This document shows, piece after piece, positions 1-12,248 of a DNA stretch of 60,555 nucleotides (position 1 is its first letter; each line of letters starts with the position of its first letter). The DNA comes from Rhizoclosmatium globosum (taxonomy: Eukaryota; Chytridiomycota; Chytridiomycetes; Chytridiales; Chytriomycetaceae). Made by a program: the position numbers and the translations under genes. The stretch covers positions 1-60,555 of the forward strand of contig MCGO01000222.1 of NCBI GenBank assembly GCA_002104985.1, given 5' to 3'. The notes beneath the pieces were generated by a model. The model had not been told where the DNA came from. It saw only the letters and a program-made list of their open reading frames with translations, and made no database searches.

Positions 1-103
1 CCATTGCCACCTTTCAAATGTGTTGTGAGTCGCTTCAACATTTCATAAAATATTTTCACGGCATTGATCGTTTAATTAAGATATCTACGTTTGTTGGAGC
101 AGA

Positions 104-713
104 TCGAAGGGCACTGCCAAAATGACATCCCCCACATTATTTCGAACAGCCAATGTTCTCGTGATTTTGGCACCGATTGCCTGCTATTTGCCAGTCATTC
201 CGCTAATTTTATATTATTTCCTTGACGCCTCGTACGAATTCAAGCTCCGAATCACGGCTAATATGAGCTCAGTATTCGCTGGAGTTTTCGCCTCCACCTT
301 TGATTCAATCCTTCTTACGACATTTGTCACATTTCTTTTCCGCAACCGTCTCGAGACCGAAGAGATTTCGAAAGACGCGTATTGCGGCACAACACGGAAT
401 TCTGGCCAACACTTTAAGCTTCATCGCTGTAGGTCTTTACTGCGCGAGCCTTCTATTTGGTAAAGATGGAGACTGGCAGAACATGATAGTGTCGGGTGTT
501 CTGTTTCTATGTCAATCAATTGTTTTGAACTGGGTGGTGATGAAATTTCGATTGCATAAACTGGAGGAACAAGAAGATTCCGTTATTGTGTATGGTAGAA
601 ACAGTCGAGGAGAGAAATACGGTGATATTGTGAAGGTTGTGGAGGAGGAAGTTTTGGGCAGAGTGTCCGACACAACAATGCGGAGTCAGGGAGTTAGAAG
701 TTTTTGGTTTTAA
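104..713 (+). CDS. Multi-pass membrane protein, 3' part (incomplete at 5' end, one frame break)
   Basis: The reading frame begins after a plausible splice acceptor (AG at 101-102) and has an in-frame ATG at 122, so the gene probably starts upstream of the window or in a short exon before position 25. The product has at least four hydrophobic segments: VLVILAPIACYLPVIPLILY, a second ending in SILLTTFVTFLF, FIAVGLYCASLLFG and VSGVLFLCQSIVLNWVV. A charged cytoplasmic tail follows and the stop is at about 711-713. The frame shifts by one near 345-380. Either a base is missing or extra, or a 40-nt intron (379-418, GT-AG) restores the frame; I favour a base error because the sequence after the shift reads as a continuous helix. 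I do not recognise the family. The hydrophobic pattern suggests a receptor- or transporter-like integral membrane protein. Confidence 0.55.
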
Positions 714-1409
714 TATGCTGATACCCAATCGATTTCTTCTTACATTAATTTATTTCCCATCAAAAGAAGAAGGAGATTCTTCGACCCCTACCAACCCCAA
801 GACCAAGCTACAAAGAAACAACATTACAACGTGCGTCTCCATTCGACCTACGTATAATACTCATGGCGGAAAAGCTTGGCGTTTTCATTTTGTCTTGAAG
901 TGAGGTTGTCTAGTTTACAACTGCGTTGTTCCAGGCCTAACTTCTGCCTCAAATTTCAAGCCAACATTCTCTCTCATCGATATTATCATGGCGTATGTTC
1001 ATAGTGGTGGTTCTGACTCAAGCGTTTCCTGTTTGTGACGCCACGAAACAAGATAGAACTAGAAATCGAGTGGAAAGACTACCAGTAATCGGAGAACTCT
1101 TTTGCGAACTATCAAATTTAATCTGTTGAATAATGTGCCACGTGGTTCTATGGGACGATACTGATATTTAGTTTACAACCCAACACTGTTATCGAAACAA
1201 ATGTTTGGCAATGCTGAAGAAACCTGTGAACATATCATGTCCTTACATTCTGATATCTATACATCTGATTGGTTCTTGGGAAAACATCAAAAGTGCGATT
1301 CCTACAATTTTGAGTGATGAGTTCAAATGGAGACATATGAAACGGCTTCATAGTTTCGCTCACGAATATTAGTTTTCTGTGAATGGAAGGAATGCTCCCA
1401 ATAGCGAAT
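714..1409. other. Intergenic stretch, no gene seen
   Basis: About 700 bp of AT-rich sequence between the left-edge membrane protein gene and the composite repeat element. Only short open frames occur, without codon bias, splice structure or recognisable domains. It probably holds the 3' UTR of the upstream gene. Weak, patchy similarity to the sequence beyond 36,930 (opposite strand) may mean the inverted repeat once extended further outward. Confidence 0.5.
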
Positions 1410-3331
1410 GGTTCAATATGAAACACGCCGAATGCTGGGCAGATATCGCGACGAATTCAAAACACACAATTATATGTGAAAAACATCAGGGTTTTGTGAC
1501 TTTAAAGGAGGAAAACATATGATTCAGTCGAAACTTGGACACCCTGGAATCTTTTCCATAAACGGCGCCAATAATCATTTCGACTCAAATAATATGAATC
1601 CGAAAGTTTCATTCAGCGCTCAGTCGACAACGCCATCCGAGTTGGATCACCTCTCTTCCAGAAATCCTCCCATTAATTCCCGACCATCTCGTTCAGAAGC
1701 GAAAAGAAGGTGGCTGTTTCGAATTGTCGCATTTTTCTTTCATCCAAACGCGCTCTTCTCTTTTCCCTCGACAGGTTGATTCCCCCTCCTCTCTGCACAC
1801 CCCCGCTTCACCTCCGATCACCTTCTGCTTGATGCCCAAATACTAATACGATTTTTACCATGCTAATAGAACTATACTCAAGTCCAACCGTCGCTCGGAG
1901 GTCGAGGTCGCCCTGGTGTTGGTCAAGTCCAAGTCATCCACGGTCCTCTGAGCACCTCCCAGACACCGCCAAGATCTTCCAGAGCTACTAAGGCACTACT
2001 ATAAGCTTTCTTGGTGGTCCACTGGTGAACGTCGCGTCTGAGTCGCTTTGTTGTCGTCTCGGGTGGTTCCATCCAAAGGTACTCGGCTCTTCGGTGATCC
2101 CCCAAGAGCCATCCAGATCGTCTCCAGTCTCTTCTGGTCCACTCAACGCTGTTTTTGAGACCAAGTTGGAACTACACGTCGGCCACAAGACTTGGACCTC
2201 TTCCGTCACGTCTCTCTCCTTGTCCCTTCAACTGAAAACGTCCAACAACTATACCACCTTGTTGCACGCCATACTCTCTACCTTCGAAACGTAAGATTGT
2301 TTTATTTGTGATTGCCTCCTATTTTCTCCTCCTTCTCCTGTCACCTTATGTCAAATTGATAACTAACAGCTTTTTCTCCAGCGAGTCCACCCGCTCTGAC
2401 GCTGCTCGCTTTCAAGACATGACACGGTATCCGACGTTGATCAACGACCTTGTCTCTTGTCTTCACCGAGCTGTCAACCCCTCGAAAAATTCTGACAATT
2501 CTGGACCAAAAAAATTGTTCCACTCCCAGTCGACTGGTACCTCACTTGTCTCGTTGGTCACTCAAGATATCCACCTAAGGTTCCTTGGTTTTAATATGCT
2601 GCCGTGAGTATCCAACTTTTAAACCCAAAACGAGGTATTTTGGGTTTGCATCTATTTCCTTCACTATTCCTCTTGATTCTTCTTTCACTTCACACTGATA
2701 CGCTCACACTTAACAGATTTGCCGACCATCTGTAGCCTTCTTCCAACGCCTCAAAACACTGCCTACTGCACTAGGAACTCATGGCCCGCCTATCAGCACT
2801 GCAGCTGTTGTTCCATCAAAAACGCACAAGACTGATCTTTCTGAATAACGTTTCACACACCTGCTTGCTTTGCATCGCGCCTTCAGACTCTTTGAGTGTT
2901 TGGGGTATGTACTTTTTTTTCCCTCCCCAAACCTGACAATCCAAACACATCCAACAGATCAACGACACCAACAATTACTCCACAAGAAACTACTCATACA
3001 CTTTCACATGGTTTGTTTTTCTTTCGTCTTTCAACAAACAAATAGTTCTCACCACTCTCTTGTCCAGGCACAACTTTGGGTCAACGATCCACGAACCTCA
3101 CTCTACTACTGGACATTTCCGACGCACACTCACTGGTTACTGGAATGAATAGTTGGAGTGGATATGGACGCGATTCTGGGGAATTAAGGCGAGTGTGTTT
3201 CCCTTGAAGTGTGGCGAGCGAGCCCTTCCTTTCGATTCTGGTTCTGTTCTTGTTTCTTTTCGATCTGCCACCATCTACTCTTTTTTCTACGTCTCCTACC
3301 TGTAGCTTGCCCTTTCCATTCACAGAATGTG
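1410..3331 (+). mobile_element. Composite repeat element, left copy, body
   Basis: This segment matches the reverse complement of about 35,151-36,930 almost end to end. Similarity is weak at 1410-1515, then strong from the CATATGATTCAG at about 1515 onward. It looks like a spliced transcription unit. There is an open frame from 1519, an acceptor CCTCGACAG before 1776, an open stretch 2025-2294 followed by a GTAAG donor and a TTTTCTCCAG acceptor (about 2381), a second exon-like stretch to about 2603 with a GTGAG donor, and further intron-like intervals ending in AACAG (2717), CCAACAG (2958) and TGTCCAG (3067). The final exon ends in the sequence from which the following tandem units appear derived. 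Predicted peptides are Ser/Thr/Pro-rich and match no domain I know; no reverse transcriptase, integrase or transposase motif is visible. Coding status is uncertain, but splice sites are retained in both copies. Mobile nature is inferred from dispersed copies only. Confidence 0.6.
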
Positions 3332-6300
3332 GGACTAACACACTCAATAGACTCCTTGAATCGACTTGGTCCAACGCGCTCTCGCTGGTTACTGGAATGA
3401 ACGACTAGTTGGAATGGAAATGGACGCGATTCTGGAGCAACAAGGCGAGTGTGTATTCTGGTTTAGTGGCGCGGGGAGCGAGTTCTAAGGCAATACCACC
3501 TTGAGTGGCGGCTGTGTCGGTAGTGAACTGCCGGAGCGAGGCCTGAGCGGTGTGTTTTAAAGGGTGAGCGAGTATATTAGGCAATACCACCTTGAGTGGC
3601 GGCTGTGTCGGTAGTGAACTGCCGGAGCGAGGCCTGAGCGGTGTGTTTAAAGGGTGAGCGAGTATATTAGGCAATACCACCTTGAGTGGCGGCTGTGTCG
3701 GTAGTGAACTGCCGGAGCGAGGCCTGAGCGGTGTGTTTTAGTGGGACTTCACTTTATGTGATTTTATAGTTTACTTTTTGTTGTGTTTCTACTTCATCTT
3801 CATTCCTCCCCCTATCATCTCACTTTGCCAGGACTAACACACTCAATAGACTCCTTGAATCGACTTGGTCCCAACGCGCTCTCGCTGGTTACTGGAATGA
3901 ACGAATAGTTGGAATGGAAATGGACGCGATTCTGGAGCAACAAGGCGAGTGGTGTATTCTGGTTTAGTGCGCGGGGAGCGAGGTTCTTAAGGCAATACCA
4001 CCTTGAGTGGCGGCTGTGTCGGTAGTGAACTGCCGGAGCGAGGCCTGAGCGGTGTGTTTAAAGGGTGAGCGAGTATATTAGGCAATACCACCTTGAGTGG
4101 CGGCTGTGTCGGTAGTGAACTGCCGGAGCGAGGCCTGAGCGGTGTGTTTTAGTGGGAACTTCACTTTATGTGATTTTATAGTTTACTTTTTGTTGTGTTT
4201 CTACTTCATCTTCATTCCTCCCCCCTATCATCTCACTTTGCCAGGACTAACACACTCAATAGACTCCTTGAATCGACTTGGTCCAACGCGCTCTCGCTGG
4301 TTACTGGAATGAACGAATAGTTGGAATGGAAATGGACGCGATTCTGGAGCAACAAGGCGAGTGTGTATTCTGGTTTAGTGCGCGGGGAGCGAGTTCTTAA
4401 GGCAATACCACCTTGAGTGGCGGCTGTGTCGGTAGTGAACTGCCGGAGCGAGGCCTGAGCGGTGTGTTTAAAGGGTGAGCGAGTATATTAGGCAATACCA
4501 CCTTGAGTGGCGGCTGTGTCGGTAGTGAACTGCCGGAGCGAGGCCTGAGCGGTGTGTTTAAAGGGTGAGCGAGTATATTAGGCAATACCACCTTGAGTGG
4601 CGGCTGTGTCGGTAGTGAACTGCCGGAGCGAGGCCTGAGCGGTGTGTTTAGTGGGACTTCACTTTATGTGATTTTATAGTTTACTTTTTGTTGTGTTTCT
4701 ACTTCATCTTCATTCCTCCCCCTATCATCTCACTTTGCCAGGACTAACACACCCAATAGACTCCTTGAATCGACTTGGTCCAACGCGCTCTCGCTGGTTA
4801 CTGGAATGAACGAATAGTTGGAATGGAAATGGACGCGATTCTGGAGCAACAAGGCGAGTGTGTATTCTGGTTTAGTGCGCGGGGAGCGAGTTCTTAAGGC
4901 AATACCACCTTGAGTGGCGGCTGTGTCGGTAGTGAACTGCCGGAGCGAGGCCTGAGCGGTGTGTTTAAAGGGTGAGCGAGTATATTAGGCAATACCACCT
5001 TGAGTGGCGGCTGTGTCGGTAGTGAACTGCCGGAGCGAGGCCTGAGCGGTGTGTTTAGTGGGACTTCACTTTATGTGATTTTATAGTTTACTTTTTGTTG
5101 TGTTTCTACTTCATCTTCATTCCTCCCCCTATCATCTCACTTTGCCAGGACTAACACACTCATAGACTCCTTGAATCGACTTGGTCCAACGCGCTCTCGC
5201 TGGTTACTGGAATGAAACGAATAGTTGGAATGGAAATGGACGCGATTCTAGAGCAACAAGGCGAGTGTGTATTCTGGTTTAGTGCGCGGGGAGCGAGTTC
5301 TTAAGGCAATACCACCTTGAGTGGCGGCTGTGTCGGTAGTGAACTGCCGGAGCGAGGCCTGAGCGGTGTGTTTAAAGGGTGAGCGAGTATATTAGGCAAT
5401 ACCACCTTGAGTGGCGGCTGTGTCGGTAGTGAACTGCCGGAGCGAGGCCTGAGCGGTGTGTTTAGTGGGACTTCACTTTATGTGATTTTATAGTTTACTT
5501 TTTGTTGTGTTTCTACTTCATCTTCATTCCTCCCCCTATCATCTCACTTTGCCAGGACTAACACACTCAATAGACTCCTTGAATCGACTTGGTCCAACGC
5601 GCTCTCGCTGGTTACTGGAATGAACGAATAGTTGGAATGGAAATGGACGCGATTCTGGAGCAACAAGGCGAGTGTGTATTCTGGTTTAGTGCGCGGGGAG
5701 CGAGTATATTAGGCAATACCACCTTGAGTGGCGGCTGTGTCGGTAGTGAACTGCCGGAGCGAGGCCTGAGCGGTGTGTTTAGTGGGACTTCACTTTATGT
5801 GATTTTATAGTTTACTTTTTGTTGTGTTTCTACTTCATCTTCATTCCTCCCCCTATCATCTCACTTTGCCAGGACTAACACACCCAATAGACTCCTTGAA
5901 TCGACTTGGTCCAACGCGCTCTCGCTGGTTACTGGAATGAACGAATAGTTGGAATGGAAATGGACGCGATTCTGGAGCAACAAGGCGAGTGTGTATTCTG
6001 GTTTAGTGCGCGGGGAGCGAGTTCTTAAGGCAATACCACCTTGAGTGGCGGCTGTGTCGGTAGTGAACTGCCGGAGCGAGGCCTGAGCGGTGTGTTTAAA
6101 GGGTGAGCGAGTATATTAGGCAATACCACCTTGAGTGGCGGCTGTGTCGGTAGTGAACTGCCGGAGCGAGGCCTGAGCGGTGTGTTTAGTGGGACTTCAC
6201 TTTATGTGATTTTATAGTTTACTTTTTGTTGTGTTTCTACTTCATCTTCATTCCTCCCCCTATCATCTCACTTTGCCAGGACTAACACACTCAATAGACT

Positions 6301-9300
6301 CCTTGAATCGACTTGGTCCAACGCGCTCTCGCTGGTTACTGGAATGAACGAATAGTTGGAATGGAAATGGACGCGATTCTGGAGCAACAAGGCGAGTGTG
6401 TATTCTGGTTTAGTGCGCGGGGAGCGAGTTCTTAAGGCAATACCACCTTGAGTGGCGGCTGTGTCGGTAGTGAACTGCCGGAGCGAGGCCTGAGCGGTGT
6501 GTTTAAAGGGTGAGCGAGTATATTAGGCAATACCACCTTGAGTGGCGGCTGTGTCGGTAGTGAACTGCCGGAGCGAGGCCTGAGCGGTGTGTTTAGTGGG
6601 ACTTCACTTTATGTGATTTTATAGTTTACTTTTTGTTGTGTTTCTACTTCATCTTCATTCCTCCCCCTATCATCTCACTTTGCCAGGACTAACACACTCA
6701 ATAGACTCCTTGAATCGACTTGGTCCAACGCGCTCTCGCTGGTTACTGGAATGAACGAATAGTTGGAATGGAAATGGACGCGATTCTGGAGCAACAAGGC
6801 GAGTGTGTATTCTGGTTTAGTGCGCGGGGAGCGAGTATATTAGGCAATACCACCTTGAGTGGCGGCTGTGTCGGTAGTGAACTGCCGGAGCGAGGCCTGA
6901 GCGGTGTGTTTAGTGGGACTTCACTTTATGTGATTTTATAGTTTACTTTTTGTTGTGTTTCTACTTCATCTTCATTCCTCCCCCTATCATCTCACTTTGC
7001 CAGGACTAACACACCCAATAGACTCCTTGAATCGACTTGGTCCAACGCGCTCTCGCTGGTTACTGGAATGAACGAATAGTTGGAATGGAAATGGACGCGA
7101 TTCTGGAGCAACAAGGCGAGTGTGTATTCTGGTTTAGTGCGCGGGGAGCGAGTTCTTAAGGCAATACCACCTTGAGTGGCGGCTGTGTCGGTAGTGAACT
7201 GCCGGAGCGAGGCCTGAGCGGTGTGTTTAAAGGGTGAGCGAGTATATTAGGCAATACCACCTGAGTGGCGGCTGTGTCGGTAGTGAACTGCCGGAGCGAG
7301 GCCTGAGCGGTGTGTTTAGTGGGACTTCACTTTATGTGATTTTATAGTTTACTTTTTGTTGTGTTTCTACTTCATCTTCATTCCTCCCCTATCATCTCAC
7401 TTTGCCAGGACTAACACACTCAATAGACTCCTTGAATCGACTTGGTCCAACGCGCTCTCGCTGGTTACTGGAATGAACGAATAGTTGGAATGGAAATGGA
7501 CGCGATTCTGGAGCAACAAGGCGAGTGTGTATTCTGGGTTTAGTGCGCGGGGAGCGAGTTCTTAAGGCAATACCACCTTGAGTGGCGGCTGTGTCGGTAG
7601 TGAACTGCCGGAGCGAGGCCTGAGCGGTGTGTTTAAAGGGTGAGCGAGTATATTAGGCAATACCACCTTGAGTGGCGGCTGTGTCGGTAGTGAACTGCCG
7701 GAGCGAGGCCTGAGCGGTGTGTTTAGTGGGACTTCACTTTATGTGATTTTATAGTTTACTTTTTGTTGTGTTTCTACTTCATCTTCATTCCTCCCCTATC
7801 ATCTCACTTTGCCAGGACTAACACACTCAATAGACTCCTTGAATCGACTTGGTCCAACGCGCTCTCGCTGGTTACTGGAATGAACGAATAGTTGGAATGG
7901 AAATGGACGCGATTCTGGAGCAACAAGGCGAGTGTGTATTCTGGTTTAGTGCGCGGGGAGCGAGTTCTTAAGGCAATACCACCTTGAGTGGCGGCTGTGT
8001 CGGTAGTGAACTGCCGGAGCGAGGCCTGAGCGGTGTGTTTAAAGGGTGAGCGAGTATATTAGGCAATACCACCTTGAGTGGCGGCTGTGTCGGTAGTGAA
8101 CTGCCGGAGCGAGGCCTGAGCGGTGTGTTTAGTGGGACTTCACTTTATGTGATTTTATAGTTTACTTTTTGTTGTGTTTCTACTTCATCTTCATTCCTCC
8201 CCCTATCATCTCACTTTGCCAGGACTAACACACTCAATAGACTCCTTGAATCGACTTGGTCCAACGCGCTCTCGCTGGTTACTGGAATGAACGAATAGTT
8301 GGAATGGAAATGGACGCGATTCTGGAGCAACAAGGCGAGTGTGTATTCTGGTTTAGTGCGCGGGGAGCGAGTTCTTAAGGCAATACCACCTTGAGTGGCG
8401 GCTGTGTCGGTAGTGAACTGCCGGAGCGAGGCCTGAGCGGTGTGTTTAAAGGGTGAGCGAGTATATTAGGCAATACCACCTTGAGTGGCGGCTGTGTCGG
8501 TAGTGAACTGCCGGAGCGAGGCCTGAGCGGTGTGTTTAGTGGGACTTCACTTTATGTGATTTTATAGTTTACTTTTTGTTGTGTTTCTACTTCATCTTCA
8601 TTCCTCCCCCTATCATCTCACTTTGCCAGGACTAACACACCCAATAGACTCCTTGAATCGACTTGGTCCAACGCGCTCTCGCTGGTTACTGGAATGAACG
8701 AATAGTTGGAATGGAAATGGACGCGATTCTGGAGCAACAAGGCGAGTGTGTATTCTGGTTTAGTGCGCGGGGAGCGAGTTCTTAAGGCAATACCACCTTG
8801 AGTGGCGGCTGTGTCGGTAGTGAACTGCCGGAGCGAGGCCTGAGCGGTGTGTTTAAAGGGTGAGCGAGTATATTAGGCAATACCACCTTGAGTGGCGGCT
8901 GTGTCGGTAGTGAACTGCCGGAGCGAGGCCTGAGCGGTGTGTTTAGTGGGACTTCACTTTATGTGATTTTATAGTTTACTTTTTGTTGTGTTTCTACTTC
9001 ATCTTCATTCCTCCCCCTATCATCTCACTTTGCCAGGACTAACACACTCAATAGACTCCTTGAATCGACTTGGTCCAACGCGCTCTCGCTGGTTACTGGA
9101 ATGAACGAATAGTTGGAATGGAAATGGACGCGATTCTGGAGCAACAAGGCGAGTGTGTATTCTGGTTTAGTGCGCGGGGAGCGAGTTCTTAAGGCAATAC
9201 CACCTTGAGTGGCGGCTGTGTCGGTAGTGAACTGCCGGAGCGAGGCCTGAGCGGTGTGTTTAAAGGGTGAGCGAGTATATTAGGCAATACCACCTTGAGT

Positions 9301-11345
9301 GGCGGCTGTGTCGGTAGTGAACTGCCGGAGCGAGGCCTGAGCGGTGTGTTTAGTGGGACTTCACTTTATGTGATTTTATAGTTTACTTTTTGTTGTGTTT
9401 CTACTTCATCTTCATTCCTCCCCCTATCATCTCACTTTGCCAGGACTAACACACTCAATAGACTCCTTGAATCGACTTGGTCCAACGCGCTCTCGCTGGT
9501 TACTGGAATGAACGAATAGTTGGAATGGAAATGGACGCGATTCTGGAGCAACAAGGCGAGTGTGTATTCTGGTTTAGTGCGCGGGGAGCGAGTTCTTAAG
9601 GCAATACCACCTTGAGTGGCGGCTGTGTCGGTAGTGAACTGCCGGAGCGAGGCCTGAGCGGTGTGTTTAAAGGGTGAGCGAGTATATTAGGCAATACCAC
9701 CTTGAGTGGCGGCTGTGTCGGTAGTGAACTGCCGGAGCGAGGCCTGAGCGGTGTGTTTAGTGGGACTTCACTTTATGTGATTTTATAGTTTACTTTTTGT
9801 TGTGTTTCTACTTCATCTTCATTCCTCCCCCTATCATCTCACTTTGCCAGGACTAACACACTCAATAGACTCCTTGAATCGACTTGGTCCAACGCGCTCT
9901 CGCTGGTTACTGGAATGAACGAATAGTTGGAATGGAAATGGACGCGATTCTGGAGCAACAAGGCGAGTGTGTATTCTGGTTTAGTGCGCGGGGAGCGAGT
10001 TCTTAAGGCAATACCACCTTGAGTGGCGGCTGTGTCGGTAGTGAACTGCCGGAGCGAGGCCTGAGCGGTGTGTTTAAAGGGTGAGCGAGTATATTAGGCA
10101 ATACCACCTTGAGTGGCGGCTGTGTCGGTAGTGAACTGCCGGAGCGAGGCCTGAGCGGTGTGTTTAGTGGGACTTCACTTTATGTGATTTTATAGTTTAC
10201 TTTTTGTTGTGTTTCTACTTCATCTTCATTCCTCCCCCTATCATCTCACTTTGCCAGGACTAACACACTCAATAGACTCCTTGAATCGACTTGGTCCAAC
10301 GCGCTCTCGCTGGTTACTGGAATGAACGAATAGTTGGAATGGAAATGGACGCGATTCTGGAGCAACAAGGCGAGTGTGTATTCTGGTTTAGTGCGCGGGG
10401 AGCGAGTTCTTAAGGCAATACCACCTTGAGTGGCGGCTGTGTCGGTAGTGAACTGCCGGAGCGAGGCCTGAGCGGTGTGTTTAAAGGGTGAGCGAGTATA
10501 TTAGGCAATACCACCTTGAGTGGCGGCTGTGTCGGTAGTGAACTGCCGGAGCGAGGCCTGAGCGGTGTGTTTAGTGGGACTTCACTTTATGTGATTTTAT
10601 AGTTTACTTTTTGTTGTGTTTCTACTTCATCTTCATTCCTCCCCTATCATCTCACTTTGCCAGGACTAACACACTCAATAGACTCCTTGAATCGACTTGG
10701 TCCAACGCGCTCTCGCTGGTTACTGGAATGAACGAATAGTTGGAATGGAAATGGACGCGATTCTGGAGCAACAAGGCGAGTGTGTATTCTGGTTTAGTGC
10801 GCGGGGAGCGAGTTCTTAAGGCAATACCACCTTGAGTGGCGGCTGTGTCGGTAGTGAACTGCCGGAGCGAGGCCTGAGCGGTGTGTTTAAAGGGTGAGCG
10901 AGTATATTAGGCAATACCACCTTGAGTGGCGGCTGTGTCGGTAGTGAACTGCCGGAGCGAGGCCTGAGCGGTGTGTTTAAAGGGTGAGCGAGTATATTAG
11001 GCAATACCACCTTGAGTGGCGGCTGTGTCGGTAGTGAACTGCCGGAGCGAGGCCTGAGCGGTGTGTTTAAAGGGTGAGCGAGTATATTAGGCAATACCAC
11101 CTTGAGTGGCGGCTGTGTCGGTAGTGAACTGCCGGAGCGAGGCCTGAGCGGTGTGTTTAGTGGGACTTCACTTTATGTGATTTTATAGTTTACTTTTTGT
11201 TGTGTTTCTACTTCATCTTCATTCCTCCCCTATCATCTCACTTTGCCAGGACTAACACACTCAATAGGCTCCTTGAATCGACTTGGTCCGACGCACTCTC
11301 GCCGCTGGTTACTGGAATGAACGAATTGTTGGAGTGGAAATGGAC
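3332..11345 (+). repeat. Left tandem array, 407-bp units with nested 90-bp sub-repeats
   Basis: There are twenty copies of the unit start GGACTAACACAC, at 3332, 3831, 4244, 4741, 5148, 5555, 5872, 6279, 6686, 7003, 7408, 7815, 8222, 8629, 9036, 9443, 9850, 10257, 10663 and 11249. Spacing fits 227 + 90n: mostly 407 (n=2), with 317 (n=1), about 497 (n=3) and 586 (n=4). The 90-bp sub-repeat runs from one GGCAATACCACC to the next and contains GTGGCGGCTGTGTCGG and GAGCGAGGCCTGAGCGG. Each unit also holds a splice-donor-like GGGTGAGC and a long pyrimidine tract ending CTTTGCCAG directly before the unit start. The first units contain more one-base differences than the rest. The last unit (11,249 on) is diverged (GGCTCC, CGCCGCTGG, loss of a TAG) and fades at about 11,345. 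Open frames inside are by-products of repetition. Confidence 0.95.
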
Positions 11346-11407
11346 GGAATGTAAATATCCTTACTTCGGAGTAAATATTATGTTTTTGTTTTATGTGTTT
11401 GAGCGAT

Positions 11408-12077
11408 TCAAAAGATGTTTGTGAAAGGTCTATCCTGTCCAACGCCATTCCCAAACAACTTCCTTCCCAAACTTGTTCGATAGAATCCGCCAACTCCATA
11501 AGAAGCATCAGTATAGCTTTTGACCCGGCTATACACTTCCGCAAAGTAATGTATTCTCAAAAGTGCGATTGGCTGATTGACATCCACTAAATTCACATTT
11601 CGAATAGATGTAGCATTTGTTGGTGTCCACAGCATACTGAATTCGTCCCATCGGAGAATTCCATCGTTGTTCATATCTAAACGTTCAAAGAGCATTCTCC
11701 GCTCGGCAAGGTTCATACGTTGGATGCCACCGCCCATCCATCGGAATACGTACTGATTGCAAATATCAAACGTCATGTTGCAATTTACATGATACTGTTG
11801 AAACGTGTATTTTAGAGTTTCAATCGGCGGTGAGTATGAAGAATGGTCTCACCGCGATCTCGGTGTCAGGACTCTCTGGAGGAATCGGAGAGGAACACCC
11901 AGAGTTTTGAGGGAAGTAGGATACAAAGAGGCGGCCGAGGAGTGTGTTCCAGGCTGTGGGTGGTAGGAGTGTGGCTGCACTGAACAAATAAACGTATTGC
12001 ACGAGTAGTAGAGTGATGACTATTGCTTGAAGCATTCGGTTAGCAAATGTGGTTTGGGCTTGAATGAGAACGAGCAT
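11408..12077 (-). CDS. EF-hand protein with N-terminal signal/anchor, 203 aa
   Basis: Two exons, 12077-11853 and 11794-11408, are joined across a 58-bp GT-AG intron (phase 0). The N-terminus has a hydrophobic stretch (AIVITLLLVQYVYLFSAATL, about residues 18-37) that would act as a signal peptide or membrane anchor. The second exon carries one canonical EF-hand loop, DMNNDGILRWDE, with D1, N3, D5, G6, hydrophobic position 8 and E12 all present, so calcium binding is likely. It sits near residues 108-119. The rest of the C-terminal domain (Tyr, Gly and Arg rich) is not recognised. A second EF-hand, normally paired with the first, is not obvious. The stop lies only about 60 bp from the end of the left repeat array. 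Function beyond calcium binding is unknown. Confidence 0.65.
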
Positions 12078-12248
12078 TTGCGGTCTGGGTTGGACGGAGG
12101 GTTGGATGAAGGTTTCTTGAATTTGACAGGTTAAGAGGTGATTTTGCAGACAACTAATTTCATTCCTTCTTCTCGAGTTTCACAAGATATTCATTTTATT
12201 GATCAACTGAGGCAGTGAGGCAGATATTGGACAACAGATACACGTGTT

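Noticed and set aside
2870..3400. Short open frames in the left body read as separate small genes
   Set aside because: They cross conserved intron-like borders and differ between the two element copies.
5589..6941. Repeated 73-residue open frame in the left array
   Set aside because: It appears only in units with a single 90-bp copy, where the frame happens to stay open; it is a by-product of unit length.
3332..11345. CRISPR-like array
   Set aside because: The repeats are 90 and 407 bp with no unique spacers of constant size, and the context is eukaryotic.
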